Origin: Platanthera guangdongensis
Taxonomy: Eukaryota > Streptophyta > Magnoliopsida > Asparagales > Orchidaceae
NCBI GenBank assembly: GCA_039583875.1
Contig: CM077164.1
Location: 69,595,628 to 69,659,627, forward strand
Direction: 5' to 3'
Length of the DNA: 64,000 nucleotides
Shown: positions 63,340-64,000 of the stretch, piece by piece
Numbering within the stretch: position 1 is the first letter of the stretch
Layout: every line of letters begins with the position of its first letter
Position numbers and translations under genes: made by a program
The notes under the pieces: generated by a model
Seen by the model: the letters and a program-made list of their open reading frames with translations, nothing else
Told to the model about the DNA's origin: nothing
Database searches by the model: none

Positions 63340-64000
63340 TGTTGGATCCCTAGTTGATTTGGCTAGGTCCACTGACTTAGGATGTGACCCATCATGTATA
63401 GTCTGGGTCAAGTTTATATCTTAGAGTCTAGGACAGTCCTCTATCTCAACTTCAGATGGACCAGCCTTCCTCAAGACCATCAGGAACTCCAGATCTATCA
63501 GTTTTTCAGACTAAGTGAAATGAGTTCGACGTTCGTCGAACTCAGCTCGACAAATGGAGTTCGGCGCTCGACGATCGTGAGACAATTCGTAGTGCTGAGC
63601 TCGACGAACTATGTTCTTTGTTCGACGAACACCGGGATTCTACTTCAAGCATTATCAGGACTACTTCAGAATTTCTCTAAGTCCAACTTCAAGCTTTGGT
63701 CGACGAATTACTTTCTGAGCTCGACCTCAAGTTCTTAGATTCTCAGGTCGACGACTTCAGTTCTCAGCTCGATGAATTTAGTTCTCTGCTCAACGAATAA
63801 AGATTGTCTGATATTGAAGAATGTCTGTTCAACGAATGAAGACTGTCAGCTCGACGAACTCAGCTTAGCTCGACGAACTCAGGCTCGGCTCGACGAACTC
63901 AAAACTCAGTTCGACGAATTATGTTCTTCGGTCAACGATTCTAGACTAGCTCTTCTTCCGTTCCCGTCTCATTCCATGGCGCTGATTCCTGAACATTTAA
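63340..64000 (+). repeat. 3' LTR of TE-G, cut by the window end
   Basis: Aligns with 36013-36680 of the 5' LTR with several substitutions and small indels. The word array is at about 63521-63937. The TATA region and R-U5 lie beyond 64000. Confidence 0.92.

Larger units (their letters stand above)
36013..64000 (+). mobile_element. TE-G: SIRE-like Ty1/copia element, interrupted by TE-H, right end outside window
   Basis: 5' LTR at 36013, gag at 37874, pol from about 39998 to 42738 and 59500 to 59958, spacer, intact accessory ORF 60357-63107, and 3' LTR from 63340 running off the window. It is inserted in the gag of TE-F. The 5 bp before it are GACGA, but the second copy of the duplication lies outside. 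The two LTRs differ at several positions in their first 150 bp, so the insertion is not very recent. Confidence 0.93.

Noticed and set aside
1..64000. Host genes, tRNA or rRNA genes
   Set aside because: I looked on both strands for coding sequence outside the elements and for tRNA-like or rRNA-like blocks and found none. The tRNA-related matches are only primer binding sites.

Overview
The window is transposable-element DNA from a flowering plant; I found no host gene, rRNA, tRNA or CRISPR. The plant origin is inferred from the element families: SIRE/Maximus-like Ty1/copia elements with an extra 3' ORF, Athila/Tat-type Ty3/gypsy elements with a TGGCGCCGTTGCC primer site, and a Tekay/Del-like chromovirus. 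I cannot name the species. I call the elements TE-A to TE-I.

Layout. 1-8920: TE-A, a decayed SIRE-like element (+) ending in a 3' LTR, inserted in the polypurine tract of TE-B. Only TE-B's 3' LTR (8932-10411) is visible. 10412-11825: relic resembling an Athila-type LTR. 11826-20765: TE-C, SIRE-like (+), with 5' LTR, gag, pol and a truncated accessory ORF. 20766-31130: TE-D, an Athila/Tat-type remnant (-) with an Athila-ORF1-like gene, split by TE-E (24058-30457, -), a pol-less element with matching LTRs and target duplication GATTC. 31131-32640: inverted-repeat-rich DNA I cannot classify. About 32641-36012: TE-F, an Athila-type 5' LTR, primer site and gag start (+), interrupted by TE-G. 36013-64000: TE-G, SIRE-like (+), interrupted by TE-H (42739-59494, Tekay-like, target duplication CAGAT), itself interrupted by TE-I (48541-54650, -, copia, target duplication GATCC). 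This is a four-level nest.

How the parts work together. The SIRE-like copies share one plan: LTR, iMet-type primer site, gag, protease-integrase-RT-RNase H, a spacer of about 390 bp, an accessory ORF, polypurine tract, LTR. gag-pol is broken in all three copies. In TE-G the 916-codon accessory ORF is intact. It encodes a Pro-rich, acidic, Gln-rich protein with a nuclear-localisation-like basic cluster and no visible membrane segment, so the usual label envelope-like is doubtful.

Most striking is a shared architecture. Nearly every family carries an array of its own short inverted-repeat word, and in five of them the array lies upstream of a TATA box: GTTCGWCGAAC in SIRE-like LTRs, CACGCCCGTGAC in TE-D and TE-F (also in TE-H, where I see no TATA), GCGCACGACC/GGTCGTGCGC in TE-E, GTCCGC/GCGGAC in TE-I. 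Further hairpin arrays lie at 31.6-32.3 kb and 34.2-34.7 kb. Two words are shared by unrelated families. In SIRE-like elements the word also sits in front of the accessory ORF and inside gag coding sequence. My main hypothesis is an element-encoded or host factor that recognises these arrays. Other leads are a probable 77-nt intron at the gag-pol boundary of TE-H, and TE-I's long open frame whose integrase has lost all three catalytic residues.
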